From Chrysochromulina tobinii (Eukaryota > Haptophyta > Prymnesiales > Chrysochromulinaceae), in assembly GCA_001275005.1 (NCBI GenBank), contig JWZX01002482.1, positions 1 through 33,370 of the forward strand: a stretch of DNA of 33,370 nucleotides, written 5' to 3'. The notes under the pieces are model-generated. The model made no database searches and had not been told where the DNA came from. It saw nothing but the letters and a program-made list of their open reading frames with translations. The position numbers and the translations under genes were made by a program. Every line of letters starts with the position of its first letter. Within the stretch, counting starts at the first letter, position 1. This document shows, in pieces, positions 1 to 10,500 of this stretch.

Positions 1-1215
1 GGTGTTGTGCGTGGCGGGGCGCGCGGCCGCGGCCGCGCCCGTGGCAGTGCGCGCGGTGGCCGCGGAAGCGCCCGTTCCGAGGCTCTCGCGCCCACGGTGC
101 TGGCCGCCGAGTCTGCCCCGCCCGCGCCGCCGCTGCGCTTCCGCTCCGTGCTGATCGACGAGGCGACGCAGTCCACCGAGCCGGCTAGTCTCGTGCCACT
201 CCTCTACAGGGCTTCGCAGCTCTTCCTAGTTGGCGACTCCCAGCAGCTACCTCCGACGGTGACCGATGTCGGCGCGGCGCGCGCCGGGCTCGCCACCTCG
301 CTCTTCGAGCGGCTCCAGCGCTGCGGGCTCGAGCCGCTGCTCCTCGACACACAGTACCGCATGCATCCGGCCATCGCCGCGTTCCCGTCGGCCCAGTTTT
401 ACGCCAACCGGCTCATCTCCGCGGTCTCCCCCGAGGATCGCCCCCGCCCCGCTGGCCTCGCTTGGCCGAGCCCGCAGTCGCCCATCGCGTTTGTCAGCCT
501 CGCAGGCGGCGAGCGGCGCAAGGTGCTCAGCGCGGTTGGCGAGGGGACGCTGCCCGAGGCCGCGGCCGCTCTTCCTCTCGGCTCTGAGGCCGAGGGCGAG
601 GGAGCGGCCGAGGACGAGGATGGCAGTGAGGGCGGCAGCGGCGGTGAGGGCGGGGGCGGCAGTGAGGGCAGCGGCGCCAGCAGCGACGGCGCCACTTCGT
701 ACTCGAATGCTCGCGAGGCCTCAGCCATAGCGTCCATCGCTGCCTCGCTGCTCGCGAACGGCATGGCCGCGTGCGACATCGGCGTGCTCACGCCATACGC
801 GGCGCAGGCGCTCGTCTTGCAGCAGGCGCTCGCGGCCATGGATGCAAAGGCGCGCCGAGGGCGGCCGCCCGGGCCGCCCGGGCCGCCGGGCTGCGCTGCC
901 ATTGAGGTGAGCTCGGTTGACGGCTTCCAGGGGCGCGAGAAGGAAGTGATCCTCTTTTCGGCCGTGCGATCGAATGCGGCGCGTCGCGTCGGCTTTCTTT
1001 CGGACGCGCGCCGGCTCAACGTGGCGCTCACGCGCGCGCGGAGCGGCCTCGTGCTCGTCGGCGACGACGCGACCCTCGGCGCCGACCCCAACTGGCGCGC
1101 CTACTTGAGCTTCCTGCGCCGGCGCGGCTGTGTCGTGCGCTCGGTGGAGGAGCTGTTGCAGCTGCCGGACGGGGGCGGGGCCTCTGAGAATACTGAGATA
1201 CAGATTGAGGAATGA
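1..1215 (+). CDS. UPF1/SEN1-type superfamily 1 RNA helicase, 3' part
   Basis: This is the C-terminal half of an SF1 RNA/DNA helicase of the UPF1/SEN1/IGHMBP2 group, ATP-driven enzymes of RNA surveillance or transcription termination. The frame is open from base 1, and the first possible start (base 7) is GTG, so the 5' part with Walker A lies outside the window. Visible motifs in order: Walker B/motif II LIDEATQ (about nt 150), motif III GDSQQLPP (about 232), motif IV QYRMHP (about 352), a TPYAAQ segment (about 790), motif V SVDGFQGREKEVI (about 915) and motif VI LNVALTRARSG (about 1015). An acidic and Gly/Ser-rich insert at about nt 590-690 separates the QYRMHP region from the next conserved block and is absent from typical UPF1. 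No intron is needed in this part. Family assignment is strong; whether it is UPF1 itself or a paralogue cannot be told without the N-terminal CH domain. Confidence 0.9.
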   Translation, partial: GVVRGGARGRGRARGSARGGRGSARSEALAPTVLAAESAPPAPPLRFRSVLIDEATQSTEPASLVPLLYRASQLFLVGDSQQLPPTVTDVGAARAGLATSLFERLQRCGLEPLLLDTQYRMHPAIAAFPSAQFYANRLISAVSPEDRPRPAGLAWPSPQSPIAFVSLAGGERRKVLSAVGEGTLPEAAAALPLGSEAEGEGAAEDEDGSEGGSGGEGGGGSEGSGASSDGATSYSNAREASAIASIAASLLANGMAACDIGVLTPYAAQALVLQQALAAMDAKARRGRPPGPPGPPGCAAIEVSSVDGFQGREKEVILFSAVRSNAARRVGFLSDARRLNVALTRARSGLVLVGDDATLGADPNWRAYLSFLRRRGCVVRSVEELLQLPDGGGASENTEIQIEE

Positions 1216-1714
1216 ACCATTGCACCAAGGAGAGCCTCGCGGACACCTGTGAAGACTCGATGTGAAGACGACAGGAATGTGAAGACGACAGGCACCCCGG
1301 CACCGTACTGCGTCTCCTACGAGGCACTAGTTCAAGGCACTAGGTTCACCGAGTAGAACGAGTACCGTACTTCGGTACCGGTAGCGGTGAACCGGTACAG
1401 GCTACTCTCTACTGCTTAGTACTGTATACCCGAACCTGCCTGGCGCCACAGCGGGCGCGGCAATGGGGCGCGGGTCGCGGGTGCCTTCATCCCCATGGGC
1501 CGCATGGCGATGGCCCTTCATCACACACACCTCACACATCCTTGGGAGCGGGAGGGGCCGGGTCGGGTTCGCGGAGCGCGGTCTCTCTTACATGTATATC
1601 TGAGTCGGGCTCCGCCGTTGACCGGAAACGAGGCGCCGAATTGAGCGCCCAGGATGGCGCCCGGAGTTTTGGACCCTTGCGAATTCATTCAGGGCGACCT
1701 GTCGCGCCAGCTTC
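1216..1714. other. Intergenic region, no gene seen
   Basis: This 499 bp stretch lies between the helicase stop and the ATG of the WW/IQ/EF-hand gene. It should hold the helicase 3' end and the promoter and 5' leader of the next gene. Around 1325-1400 it has short repeated words (AGGCACTAG twice; repeated ACCGGTA/GTACCG). I see no clear TATA box, tRNA or conserved ORF. Confidence 0.5.
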
Positions 1715-4700
1715 ATGCCGCCCATAGCTCGAGCGGGCGCTCGCGCGACGGCTGGACCCGGTCTGAACATCAATAAGATAGTCCAGCGATTAAAGCAACC
1801 AGAGGAGCGTAACCCGGCTCCAAGCGATCGGCCTAGCGATGGGCTGGCCTCCAATAAGGGCTCCAAGCGATCCGATCGAGTAACGAGGGAGTTCCAGATC
1901 GAGGGAGCACCAGCGACGGAGGCACCACCGCTGACCTCACACCGCAAAAAGCAGACTCCTGCAGCGGAAAATGGTGGCGTCGTTGATTGGGCGCGGGTTT
2001 TGGGCATGAAGCAAGAAAGGCCAAACAGCGTGAAGGGCAAGAAGGGCAAGGGCAAACCGGATGTTGTAGGCGCCTTCAAGAAGGCGCTGCCATCGGGCTC
2101 GTCGAGAGCCAAGGGCTCGAAGCGCTCGCAGCCTTCACAACGCAGCCGACGCACCGGCAGCCCGATGAACGACGAGGAGGAGGCGGAGAGCGGAGAGGAG
2201 GAGGCGGCGCCCTCATCCGAGCCGCCGACCACTGCGGAGTCGTCAGACGCGGCTGGCGCGCCAGATGCAATGTCCCTCGGCGCGATCATCGAGGAGGACG
2301 AGGTTGCAGCTGCTGCCGAGGCGCCGAGCGCAGCAGCGGCACCGGCTGCCGTCGTGGAGGCGGCTGCCGCGGCGCCCGAGCATGTCCAGGATCCAGAGGA
2401 CCTGACTTGTGTGTATACGGCGCCCTCCGTGTTCGTGCTGGATTTCACCACAGCGGCCGCGGGCTGTTATCAGATCAACGGGTGGGGCGCGCGGTTCACA
2501 CCGCCCTTTGTCGAGCAGGCCCAACGAGGGGACGTGTACGAGCTGCTCGTGGGAGACGTGGCCCTGGGACGCTTCCAATACGCACCAGTGGCTGAGATGG
2601 CCAAGCCTGAGGACGGGTTCGTCAATGCGGACGGGCGCCTCCGAGTGAGCTCCCGCAATATGGGCGGAGAGACCGTTCACATGAAGGTGGGCACGGCCAC
2701 CGTCACACTGCGGCTGGACGTCGCCCTCAGCCCTCCACGGGTCGATCCATCATCGATCGCGCCTGCTCAGTCGCCTGTCGAACTTCGAGAGGAAGTCGAC
2801 GCATTGCCGTTGGGATCACACCGCACCGAGCCGTTATCCAGGTCGCCCATGAGCAATCACACCAAGCCCAGAGCATCGTCCACGCTGAGCAGAACGATCG
2901 ATGTAAGCTTCAAGAAAGGTGCCCTCCCGTCAGGCGGGGGCTCTTCCGCCAATAGCCTTCGACTCTCTCAGCTATCGCAGCGATCGCAGGGATCCCAGCC
3001 ATCGCAGCGTGCCTCAAAAGAGGAGCCGATGTCTTCACAGCGCTCGCAACGCTCGCAACGCTCGCAGCGCGAGGCCATTGGGAGTAGCGCCAGGCCCAAG
3101 GGGAAGCTGACCAAAAAGAGCCGACCCAAAAAAGAGTCGAGAGAGTCAAGAGACTCGTTTCACCCGAGAGTGATGGAGGCTCCGGACGCGGGAGATCCCA
3201 GAGGAGATGATGAGCTGGCCGTACCCTGGTACGTGTCGTCCCCCGGAGTCTACGAGGGTGCTGAGGATGGCGAGGGCGATGGGGGCGAGGATGGCCCTGA
3301 CTGGGCGCTTGGCATTGAGGAAGAGGTCCCCTCACCGCGTGCCTCGGTGGTAGCCATGGTGACAACACCCCTTGCGGGCATGGCCGCGGCGATGGCGAAT
3401 GCGGTGGGCACCGCGATCAGCGCGCTCATGGCGCCGACACAGGAGGAAATGGGCGCGAGCAATGGCGAGGCGGCCGCAAGTGGTAGCGGGCCGACGATGG
3501 AGCCTGTGGATTCGTCCACGGCTCCGGATGGTAGCGGGCCGACGATGGAGCCTGTGGATTCGACAGCCGACGGAGCCGCTCTGGACGTCGAGGCGTCGTC
3601 CATGCTGCCAATGGGCTGGTTCGAGTTTACGGACCTAGCGAGTGGCTTGCCGTACTTTTTGGATGCAGACGGGCAGGTGACTTGGGACGACCCGCGCACG
3701 TCCATGCTGCCAACGGGCTGGTTCGAGTTCAAGGACCTAGCGAGTGGCTTGCCGTACTTTATGGATTCAGACGGGCAGGTGACTTGGGATGACCCCCGCA
3801 CCATCGGCGTTGAGACGAAGCCTGCAGACGCATCGGAGCCGGAGCCGATGTACGTGCAAGGCGCCCAACTGCCGCTCGGGTGGCGACAATTTTTCGACTC
3901 AGCTACCGGCAGGCCATACTTTGTGGATGCGGTAGGCCTAACGACGTGGGACGACCCCCGCACCCTCGCCGTTGAAGGTGAGGGTCTTGAGGCACCCGCG
4001 CCTCGAGCAGCGGCACCCTCGAAGGCCAGCGCGGAAGCCAAGGCAGCGGCAGACAAGGTCGCCGCCGACAAGATCGCCGCCGATAAGGCTGCAGCGGAAG
4101 CAGCAGCGGCAGCGGAAGCAGCAGCGGCAGACAAGGTCGCCGCCGACAAGATCGCCGCCGATAAGGCTGCAGCGGAAGCAGCAGCGGCAGCGGAAGCAGC
4201 GGCGGCAGCGGAGGCAGCGGAGCTCGAGGCGTTCATGGCCGACCCAGTAGCATTCTTGGCCGCGGCAACAGCCGCAGCTGAGGCCGAGGCGGCAGCAGTG
4301 GCAACAGCCGCAGCCGAGGCCGAGGCGGCAGCAGCGGAGCCGGAGCCTGTAGCTTATGTGGCACTCGGCTGGTCTTCCGAACCTGTAGCCGAGGCCGAGC
4401 CAGCAGCAGAGCCGGAACCCGCAGCCGAGGCCGAGGCCGAGGCGGCGGCAGCGGAGCCGGAGCCTATAGCGTATGTGGCACTCGGCTGGTCTTCCGAACC
4501 TGTAGCCGAGGCCGAGCCAGCAGCAGAGCCGGAGCCCGCAGCCGAGACCGAGGCGGCGGCAGCGGAGCCGGAGCCTATAGCTTATGTGGCACTCGGTTGG
4601 TCTTCCGAACCTGTAGCCGAGGCCGAGCCTGCAGCAGAGCTGGAGCCCGCAGCCGAGGCCGAGGCGGCGGCAGCGGAGCCGGAGCCTGTAGCTTATGTGG

Positions 4701-6499
4701 CACTCGGTTGGTCTTCCGAACCTGTAGCCGAGGCCGAGCCAGCAGCAGAGCCGGAGCCCGCAGCCGAGGCCGAGGCGGCGGCAGCGGAGCCGGAGCCTAT
4801 AGCTTATGTGGCACTCGGCTGGTCTTCCGAACCTGTAGCCGAGGCCGAGCCAGCAGCAGAGCCGGAGCCCGCAGCCGAGGCCGAGGCGGCAGTGGAGCCA
4901 GAGCCTGCACCGGAGGAGCTCCACGAGAAGCAGAAGAAAGAAGAGATTGAGACGGAAGAGCAGGGCGCAGCGGCAACCAAGCTGCAGGCTGTGCACCGCG
5001 GTCGGCGCGATCGCCAATTGCTCCGCGAGCAGGCTGACGCGGCGACTAAGCTGCAAGCCGTGCACCGTGGCAAGTCAGCTCGCCGCAACGGTGTTGCGCG
5101 ATCTGCATCGCAGCCGGAGCCCACACGGTTGATCGCTGATAGAGTTCGCAAGCTCTTTGACGCTATAGATATGGACGGTAGCGGCACGATCGACCGCCTC
5201 GAGCTCGCCATCAAGCTCAAGAGGGACGCCGAGTTGGAAGGGATTCTCGGTCTGGCCGACGCCAAGGGTTTCCAAGGCGTGGTCCAGCTGCTTCGTCAAC
5301 TGGAAGAAGATCGCCTGCTCGATTTGGACGGCGATACCAAGATCTCATTTGCGGAGTTTGAGCGCGCCGTGTCCGACGCGGCGAAGGCCGACCGGCAGCT
5401 GGTGCTCAAGGCGGTGAGCAGTCTTGCGGAGGCCACCAACGCAGCAGGATCTGCAGCTGATGCCAAGCGTGCAGATGACGCCGGGTCCGCACTACGAGTT
5501 GCAGCAGGGCCGGTGCCTGCGATGGAGGAGCTTCCGTCTCCCGATGTCAACGAGCGACGACGCAGGACGCCGCTACTCGACACGGAGTATGTGAGCGAGT
5601 ACCTGCCGCCGCCGCAGGATGAGATCGGCCCACCTGCGAGGCTACCACCTTTCTCCGAGGTCAAAAGTAGTAAACGGCTGGCGTTCGATCTACCGGGACT
5701 TCCGACCCGGACAGTGGCTGCCGTCTCGCCCATCATCACGCCACCTCTTGGTCTCATGCCGCCGCCGCGGCTGCCCGCCGACATCGACTCGATGCCGCCG
5801 CCCAAGAAGGTCCCCTTGCTGGATACCGACTGGGTTTCGTCAGGATTCGTCCGGGTTCGTCAGGGTTCGTTCCTGGATGAGCTCTCGCCTCCGCAGCGCC
5901 CACCTCCCTCCTGGCGTGCGGGCGCGCCGGCACCAGCGGCAGACACGCCCATGCTCATCTTCGATCCCTTTACTGGTGCAAGCATGCCATCGGCAGCAGC
6001 GCCGGCAGCAGCGCCAGCAGCAGCGCCAGCAGCAGCGGAGACGAGCATCTTTGATGGCTGGGTGCGTTTCTGGGAAGTGGGAGCCCCTTCATCAGCGCCA
6101 TCATCAACTCCATCAGCCGCGCTTTCATCAGCGCCTTCATCAGCGCCAGCAGCCGCGCCATCATCGACGGCAGTCGAGCCATCATCAACGGCAGTTGAGC
6201 CATCATCAACGGCAGTCGAGCCATCATCAACGGCAGTTGAGCCGTCATCAACGGCAGTTGAGCCGCCTCCGTCGCCGCCTCCCTTGCCGCCCCTATCAGC
6301 AGCTGAGCACAGCACAGCCATGTTGGCGCCAGGGGTCAGTTGGAGCCCAACGGCCTTTCCCCACAGCTCCCAAGTGGCAGCCTCGATGCGACTGCCACGG
6401 CGCCAGTGGGCCCCCAGCTCGCATGGCCGTGACAGCGGCTTAGACCCGAAAGCCCTCTCTGCCACGGGACGCTCAGGTGGGAGATTAGTGGGAGATTAG
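1715..6499 (+). CDS. WW, IQ and EF-hand scaffold protein with Pro/Glu/Ala repeats
   Basis: This is an apparently intronless 1594-residue protein, probably a calcium-responsive cytoplasmic or cytoskeletal scaffold. Residues 1-220 are basic and disordered. About 225-335 form a compact region with several aromatic residues that I do not recognise. Three WW domains (Pro-ligand binders) lie at about 629-662, 662-696 and 718-750, each with LPxGW, a Y/F-rich centre and TWDDPRT. Ala/Lys-rich helical heptads (AADKIAADKA type) span about 775-840. Five 37-39 residue repeats follow at about 873-1058. Two IQ-like motifs (ATKLQAVHRG) lie near 1083-1125, and two EF-hands with canonical loops (DMDGSGTIDRLE, DLDGDTKISFAE) near 1145-1225. 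The C-terminus is Pro-rich, with paired PLLDT motifs and a 7-residue repeat. IQ motifs suggest calmodulin or myosin-light-chain binding; this is inference. The ATG at 1715 starts the long frame. The large antisense ORFs over it are composition shadows. Confidence 0.8.
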   Translation: MPPIARAGARATAGPGLNINKIVQRLKQPEERNPAPSDRPSDGLASNKGSKRSDRVTREFQIEGAPATEAPPLTSHRKKQTPAAENGGVVDWARVLGMKQERPNSVKGKKGKGKPDVVGAFKKALPSGSSRAKGSKRSQPSQRSRRTGSPMNDEEEAESGEEEAAPSSEPPTTAESSDAAGAPDAMSLGAIIEEDEVAAAAEAPSAAAAPAAVVEAAAAAPEHVQDPEDLTCVYTAPSVFVLDFTTAAAGCYQINGWGARFTPPFVEQAQRGDVYELLVGDVALGRFQYAPVAEMAKPEDGFVNADGRLRVSSRNMGGETVHMKVGTATVTLRLDVALSPPRVDPSSIAPAQSPVELREEVDALPLGSHRTEPLSRSPMSNHTKPRASSTLSRTIDVSFKKGALPSGGGSSANSLRLSQLSQRSQGSQPSQRASKEEPMSSQRSQRSQRSQREAIGSSARPKGKLTKKSRPKKESRESRDSFHPRVMEAPDAGDPRGDDELAVPWYVSSPGVYEGAEDGEGDGGEDGPDWALGIEEEVPSPRASVVAMVTTPLAGMAAAMANAVGTAISALMAPTQEEMGASNGEAAASGSGPTMEPVDSSTAPDGSGPTMEPVDSTADGAALDVEASSMLPMGWFEFTDLASGLPYFLDADGQVTWDDPRTSMLPTGWFEFKDLASGLPYFMDSDGQVTWDDPRTIGVETKPADASEPEPMYVQGAQLPLGWRQFFDSATGRPYFVDAVGLTTWDDPRTLAVEGEGLEAPAPRAAAPSKASAEAKAAADKVAADKIAADKAAAEAAAAAEAAAADKVAADKIAADKAAAEAAAAAEAAAAAEAAELEAFMADPVAFLAAATAAAEAEAAAVATAAAEAEAAAAEPEPVAYVALGWSSEPVAEAEPAAEPEPAAEAEAEAAAAEPEPIAYVALGWSSEPVAEAEPAAEPEPAAETEAAAAEPEPIAYVALGWSSEPVAEAEPAAELEPAAEAEAAAAEPEPVAYVALGWSSEPVAEAEPAAEPEPAAEAEAAAAEPEPIAYVALGWSSEPVAEAEPAAEPEPAAEAEAAVEPEPAPEELHEKQKKEEIETEEQGAAATKLQAVHRGRRDRQLLREQADAATKLQAVHRGKSARRNGVARSASQPEPTRLIADRVRKLFDAIDMDGSGTIDRLELAIKLKRDAELEGILGLADAKGFQGVVQLLRQLEEDRLLDLDGDTKISFAEFERAVSDAAKADRQLVLKAVSSLAEATNAAGSAADAKRADDAGSALRVAAGPVPAMEELPSPDVNERRRRTPLLDTEYVSEYLPPPQDEIGPPARLPPFSEVKSSKRLAFDLPGLPTRTVAAVSPIITPPLGLMPPPRLPADIDSMPPPKKVPLLDTDWVSSGFVRVRQGSFLDELSPPQRPPPSWRAGAPAPAADTPMLIFDPFTGASMPSAAAPAAAPAAAPAAAETSIFDGWVRFWEVGAPSSAPSSTPSAALSSAPSSAPAAAPSSTAVEPSSTAVEPSSTAVEPSSTAVEPSSTAVEPPPSPPPLPPLSAAEHSTAMLAPGVSWSPTAFPHSSQVAASMRLPRRQWAPSSHGRDSGLDPKALSATGRSGGRLVGD
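4334..4894 (+). repeat. In-frame tandem repeat, 5 copies of 111-117 nt
   Basis: Copies begin at 4334, 4451, 4562, 4673 and 4784 (spacing 117, 111, 111, 111), with a degenerate tail to about 4894. Each encodes a 37-39 residue unit containing AYVALGWSSEPVAEAEP. Copies differ by only a few bases, including CTGTAG/CTATAG and CGGCTGG/CGGTTGG, so the array is young or homogenised. Confidence 0.9.
6161..6265 (+). repeat. 21 nt coding minisatellite, 5 copies
   Basis: Units begin at 6161, 6182, 6203, 6224 and 6245 and encode SSTAVEP repeated five times near the C-terminus of the WW/IQ/EF-hand protein. Only a few bases vary among units. Confidence 0.9.
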
Positions 6500-7520
6500 T
6501 GGGACAGATGGGCCTCCCGCCAAACACCACACCACAGGACACGGGTGCCGTAGTCTAGAGGCCTACTTCGGAGATGGGCTCCGCGCCAGCACCCTGCCAG
6601 CAGCGGAGGCACAGGCACAGACGCCGTTTCGTCAGACGTCACCGACCGACACCGAGAATGTGACGGGGGGAACGACGACGAGGAGATATAAGAAAGTCGC
6701 GGTATAGTCGAGATAGACCAAAGGTTAAATTTACTCTCTTCAGTTAGTCAGTCCAACAGCTACAACACGAGAGCCAAGCGTACACCGGCGGCGTCGCACA
6801 GACGCGACACGCGGACCAACCCCATTCGGGCATGCATTCGGGCCATGACGCATGATTCGGGCCCCTTTCCTCTATGTAACAGTCTCTACTCATCATGAAC
6901 TGTGGTGAGTAACTTCCTATCTCATGGCAAGCCCTTATCTTCATATAGGATAGCCATGGCGACTGGGCTACGTTCATTGGGGAATGCATGGCGGCGACCA
7001 GCATCATGTACTCGTCATTCGTCATACGTGGCACAAATGGAAGTCAACCTCTCGGATGTCCGTCAGAAGAGATGTTCGAACTCGATGCGGCAAGCAGTCG
7101 ACCGTCTGTAGGAGCCTTGCTCAAGGACGAATCAAGGACGAATCCGAGATACGGGGATGAGCCTGGTGTCCCAACGCAGGTATAGCTATCGCCGGATTGG
7201 TGCGCCTCTGCCAGAGGCAAATAGGTTCCGTGTCTCGTCTCGTCCAGAGGATTTCGCCGAGCTGGAGGTGGTTGCGACCGCAAGGTAAGGAACGATAAGG
7301 GGTTGGTGGATCCCTGCATAGTCTGATACCGGAGACGAGGAGGCAGCCGCAAGGTATGTTGAACCTTCGAAGACCTGAGACGAAAGCAAGCGGTGTCTTT
7401 CAGTTGAGACGCTCCTTTTGTGTCGTCAAGTACAAATGAAATCATCTCCTCATATTGTGATTTACGCTCATTTTCCATCAAAAAGCCGTGACGAAACCCG
7501 TTATGCGCTCACAGACGAGA
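6500..7520. other. Intergenic region between convergent genes, no supported gene
   Basis: About 1 kb lies between the 3' ends of the WW/IQ/EF-hand gene (+) and the OPR-RsmC gene (-). It is less GC-rich than its surroundings. A minus-strand ORF from an ATG at 7478 down to 7044 (144 residues, starting MENERKSQYEEM) is open but has no recognisable domain and ordinary low-complexity content. It may be a small hypothetical gene or chance. I see no RNA gene. Confidence 0.4.
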
Positions 7521-10500
7521 TCACACGCGGTTCGTCGTAAAGCGCCTCGCGATCGGCGTGTTGCCAGCCGAAGCCCAGCGCCTCGCTGGAGCACCCGCCC
7601 CACCGTCATCCTTCTCTCGCGTCTGTGAAGGCCCGGCTGACTCGGCGCCGTCTTGTGCGCCGTTGCGACGCTGTGCCACCTGCTGCCGCCGCTGCTTACG
7701 CTTCTTCGTCCCGTCTCGCTCCTTGCGCTTGCAGTTGCGCCGCCGCCCCTCCGACGGCACTCCCTCCGACGGCACTCCCTCGCCTCCTCTGGCCTCTGGG
7801 CTACCGGTACTCACAGCAGGTGCCATGAGCAACGCCGCCGATGCACTCGCCGAAGCCAACTCTGCTTTCACATTCACATTCACAGTCAAATTCACACTCG
7901 TCGAAGCCAGCTCTGCTTGGCGCTGCCGTAGCTGGCGCCGTTTCATCTGCCTGCTGCTCAGCGCTTCACCTGCCTGCAGCTCAGTGACAGCCCCCCCTTG
8001 CGCCGTCGCCCCCTTCAACGTCCCTGCCAGCGGCACCGGCGGCGGCGTACTAGGCGCCTGCTCGGCTTCGGGCTCGTCGGCAGCCAGAGCTCGCGTCGTC
8101 GTGGGCATATGCATGCTAGGCGCCTGCTCGGCTTCGGGCTCATCGGCAGCCAGCCGTTGGCGCTTGCGCTCTTGCTTGCGCGCCTTCTTATCCTCATCCG
8201 CCCCCGCGTCGTCTTGGGCACTTGCGTGCTTGCGATCCCTCTTTCGACTGGACTTGGCCTCGTCGGGCCGCTTGCCCTTAGCTCTGCGCTGCCCATGGGC
8301 CGCCGCTTCATCCTCCGCCTCCTCCGCCTCCTCCGCCTCCTCCGCCTCCTCCGCCTCCTCCGCCTCCTCCGCCTCCTCCGCCTCCTCCGCGTCGGCCACC
8401 TCCTCCGCCTCCTCCTCGCCCGCCGCGTTGGTAGCACCCCGCTCGCCCGCCCGTCCCCCCGCACTCCACACCACGAAACGACCATCCGCCGACATCGTCG
8501 CACGCACCCACGCGAACGTGCCATGCAGCGCAAGCAGTCGCCCCAAAGGGACCTGCTCCTGACAGACGATCCAAAGCACGCCCGACCGCCTGAGCCGCTT
8601 GCGCGCGCCGCTGATGAGCTCCGCAATCACCCCAAAGTCATCGGGCTGCCCTCGATGGACGGGCGGGTTGGACACGATCCAATCGTACTTTGGGGGCGTA
8701 GTCCCCTTTTTGGGAAAGGCGATCGGCGTGTGCGGCCAGCCCGCGCTCAGGAGGACGCGCGCCGTGCTGGGCACGTTGGCGCGCGCCGCCTCGACGGCGA
8801 CCGCATCGGCATCGAGCAGATGCAACTTGAGGGTTGCGCCGTTGGTGCCGGCCGCGAGCGCGGCGGCGATCGCCCCGCTTCCACAGCAATAGTCGAGGAT
8901 GCGAGCGTGCACGGGCGGAGTGGGTAGCGCGCCCAACAGGGCGCTCGTCATCACGTCGAGCCCGCCGCCAGCAAAGAGACCGGGGTAGGTGTGCCACACG
9001 ACTGGGGCGGAGGCGGCGGAGGCGGCGGAGGCGGCGGAGGCGGCAGAGGAGTCGGCGGTGGTGGCGGTGGTGGCGGCGGAGGTGCGCTTGGGGACGCCGG
9101 TGGCAGTGGGCTTGAAGTTCGGCCATTCGATAGTACCACACGTGCGCCATCCCGCCAAGCTGGCCCTTGGCTCTCCCGCCGCCCCCGGCGCCTCATCGCG
9201 CCGTGTCGCCCAGTAGAGGAGCACCCCCTCTTCCGCATTGATCTCGAGCACATGGGCCTCGCCGTACGCTGCGCTGATGAGCGGCCCCGCGCCCTCGGCG
9301 CCTTCATCTGCATTGCCGCACAGCCATAGAGGCGCACCCGGAGCGGTGACCGCGGCCACCGCATGCAGCGCCATCGCCGCCGCCTCGCCGGCGGCGTACC
9401 ACGGCCAACGCACCAGGCAAGCTTCGTACAGCCCTCCCCCGACGCGGCCACCGGCGCCGCCCTTACCGCCGCCGCCCTTGCCGCCGCCGCCCTTGCCGCC
9501 GCCGCCCTTGGCGTCATCATCCGCCGGTGCGGCAGGCCACGCCGCGGCCGCCGCGTCCACGTTCGTTGCCGCAAAGCGACGCCAGTGCGTCGGGCGCCAG
9601 CCGGCGCGCACGAGGGCTGCGTCGAGCGCCGCATCGGGATCGAAGCCAGCGAGCAGGATGCGCTTTCCTAATTTGGGCACACTGTGGGATTCCCACGGGG
9701 CACGGCGGAGCAGCAGAGAGGGAGCGCGTGCATTCATCCGTTGGGCGCGCTCGTGCGTCGCGGCAAAGGCAACCTCGGCGACGCTCGTCATGATGCCTAT
9801 CAAAGGGTCGGACTCGAAGAGGGACGACTCTTTCCTAACAAGGGACAACTCTCCCTCGAGCGAGTCGCCGCCCTCCGCGTCGCCGCCTGCGCTCGCCACA
9901 GCGCTCGCCCCGTGCCCGCCCGCGAACCGCGACGACGACGCCGCCACGCCTCGCGCCGTCCTGAGCGCGATCTCGACGTGCCCGATGGATCTCCAGCCGA
10001 GATGCTCGACCACATCCGCCACGCGCGCTCGCAGCGCCTCTAGCCATCGAGCCGCCACGTCCGCAGGCAGCTGCGCGACCACCCACGGGCGCGAGAGCGC
10101 CCAGGCCGCAATCCCAAGCTTGTTGGCAGTCAGGCGGGGCGCTGCCGCCGCCGCCGCCGCCCCGAGCTGCGCTGAGAGCGCCGCGACGCCGCCGACGCCG
10201 CCGACGCCACCAACTCCGCGGAGGGCGCTGTCGAGCTTTGCGAGGGCTCCGAGCGCGTACACAAGCTGCTGCGGCGCAAGGCCCGCGGCCGCGACGCGCT
10301 CGAGACGGCGCGAGAGCGCCACCACCGACAGCGGCTCGACGCCGTCACGCAGCCGGCACAGGCCCCAAAGCAGCTGCGTGCACGAGGCGCTGTCGAAGGC
10401 GTCGGGACGCGCGCGCGCCTCGCGACAGACGGCGGCGGCGAGAGGCGCGTGCTCGATCTCGAGGTTCGCAAACGCCCACGCGAGCGTCGCAATCGACTGC

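Noticed and set aside
3250-5065. Two long minus-strand ORFs (328 and 375 codons) with repeat-like translations
   Set aside because: They are antisense shadows of the WW/IQ/EF-hand gene and its 111 nt repeats; no domain is seen.
7044-7478. 144-codon minus-strand ORF with an ATG start
   Set aside because: No recognisable domain or conserved context; kept only as a possible small hypothetical gene in the intergenic note.
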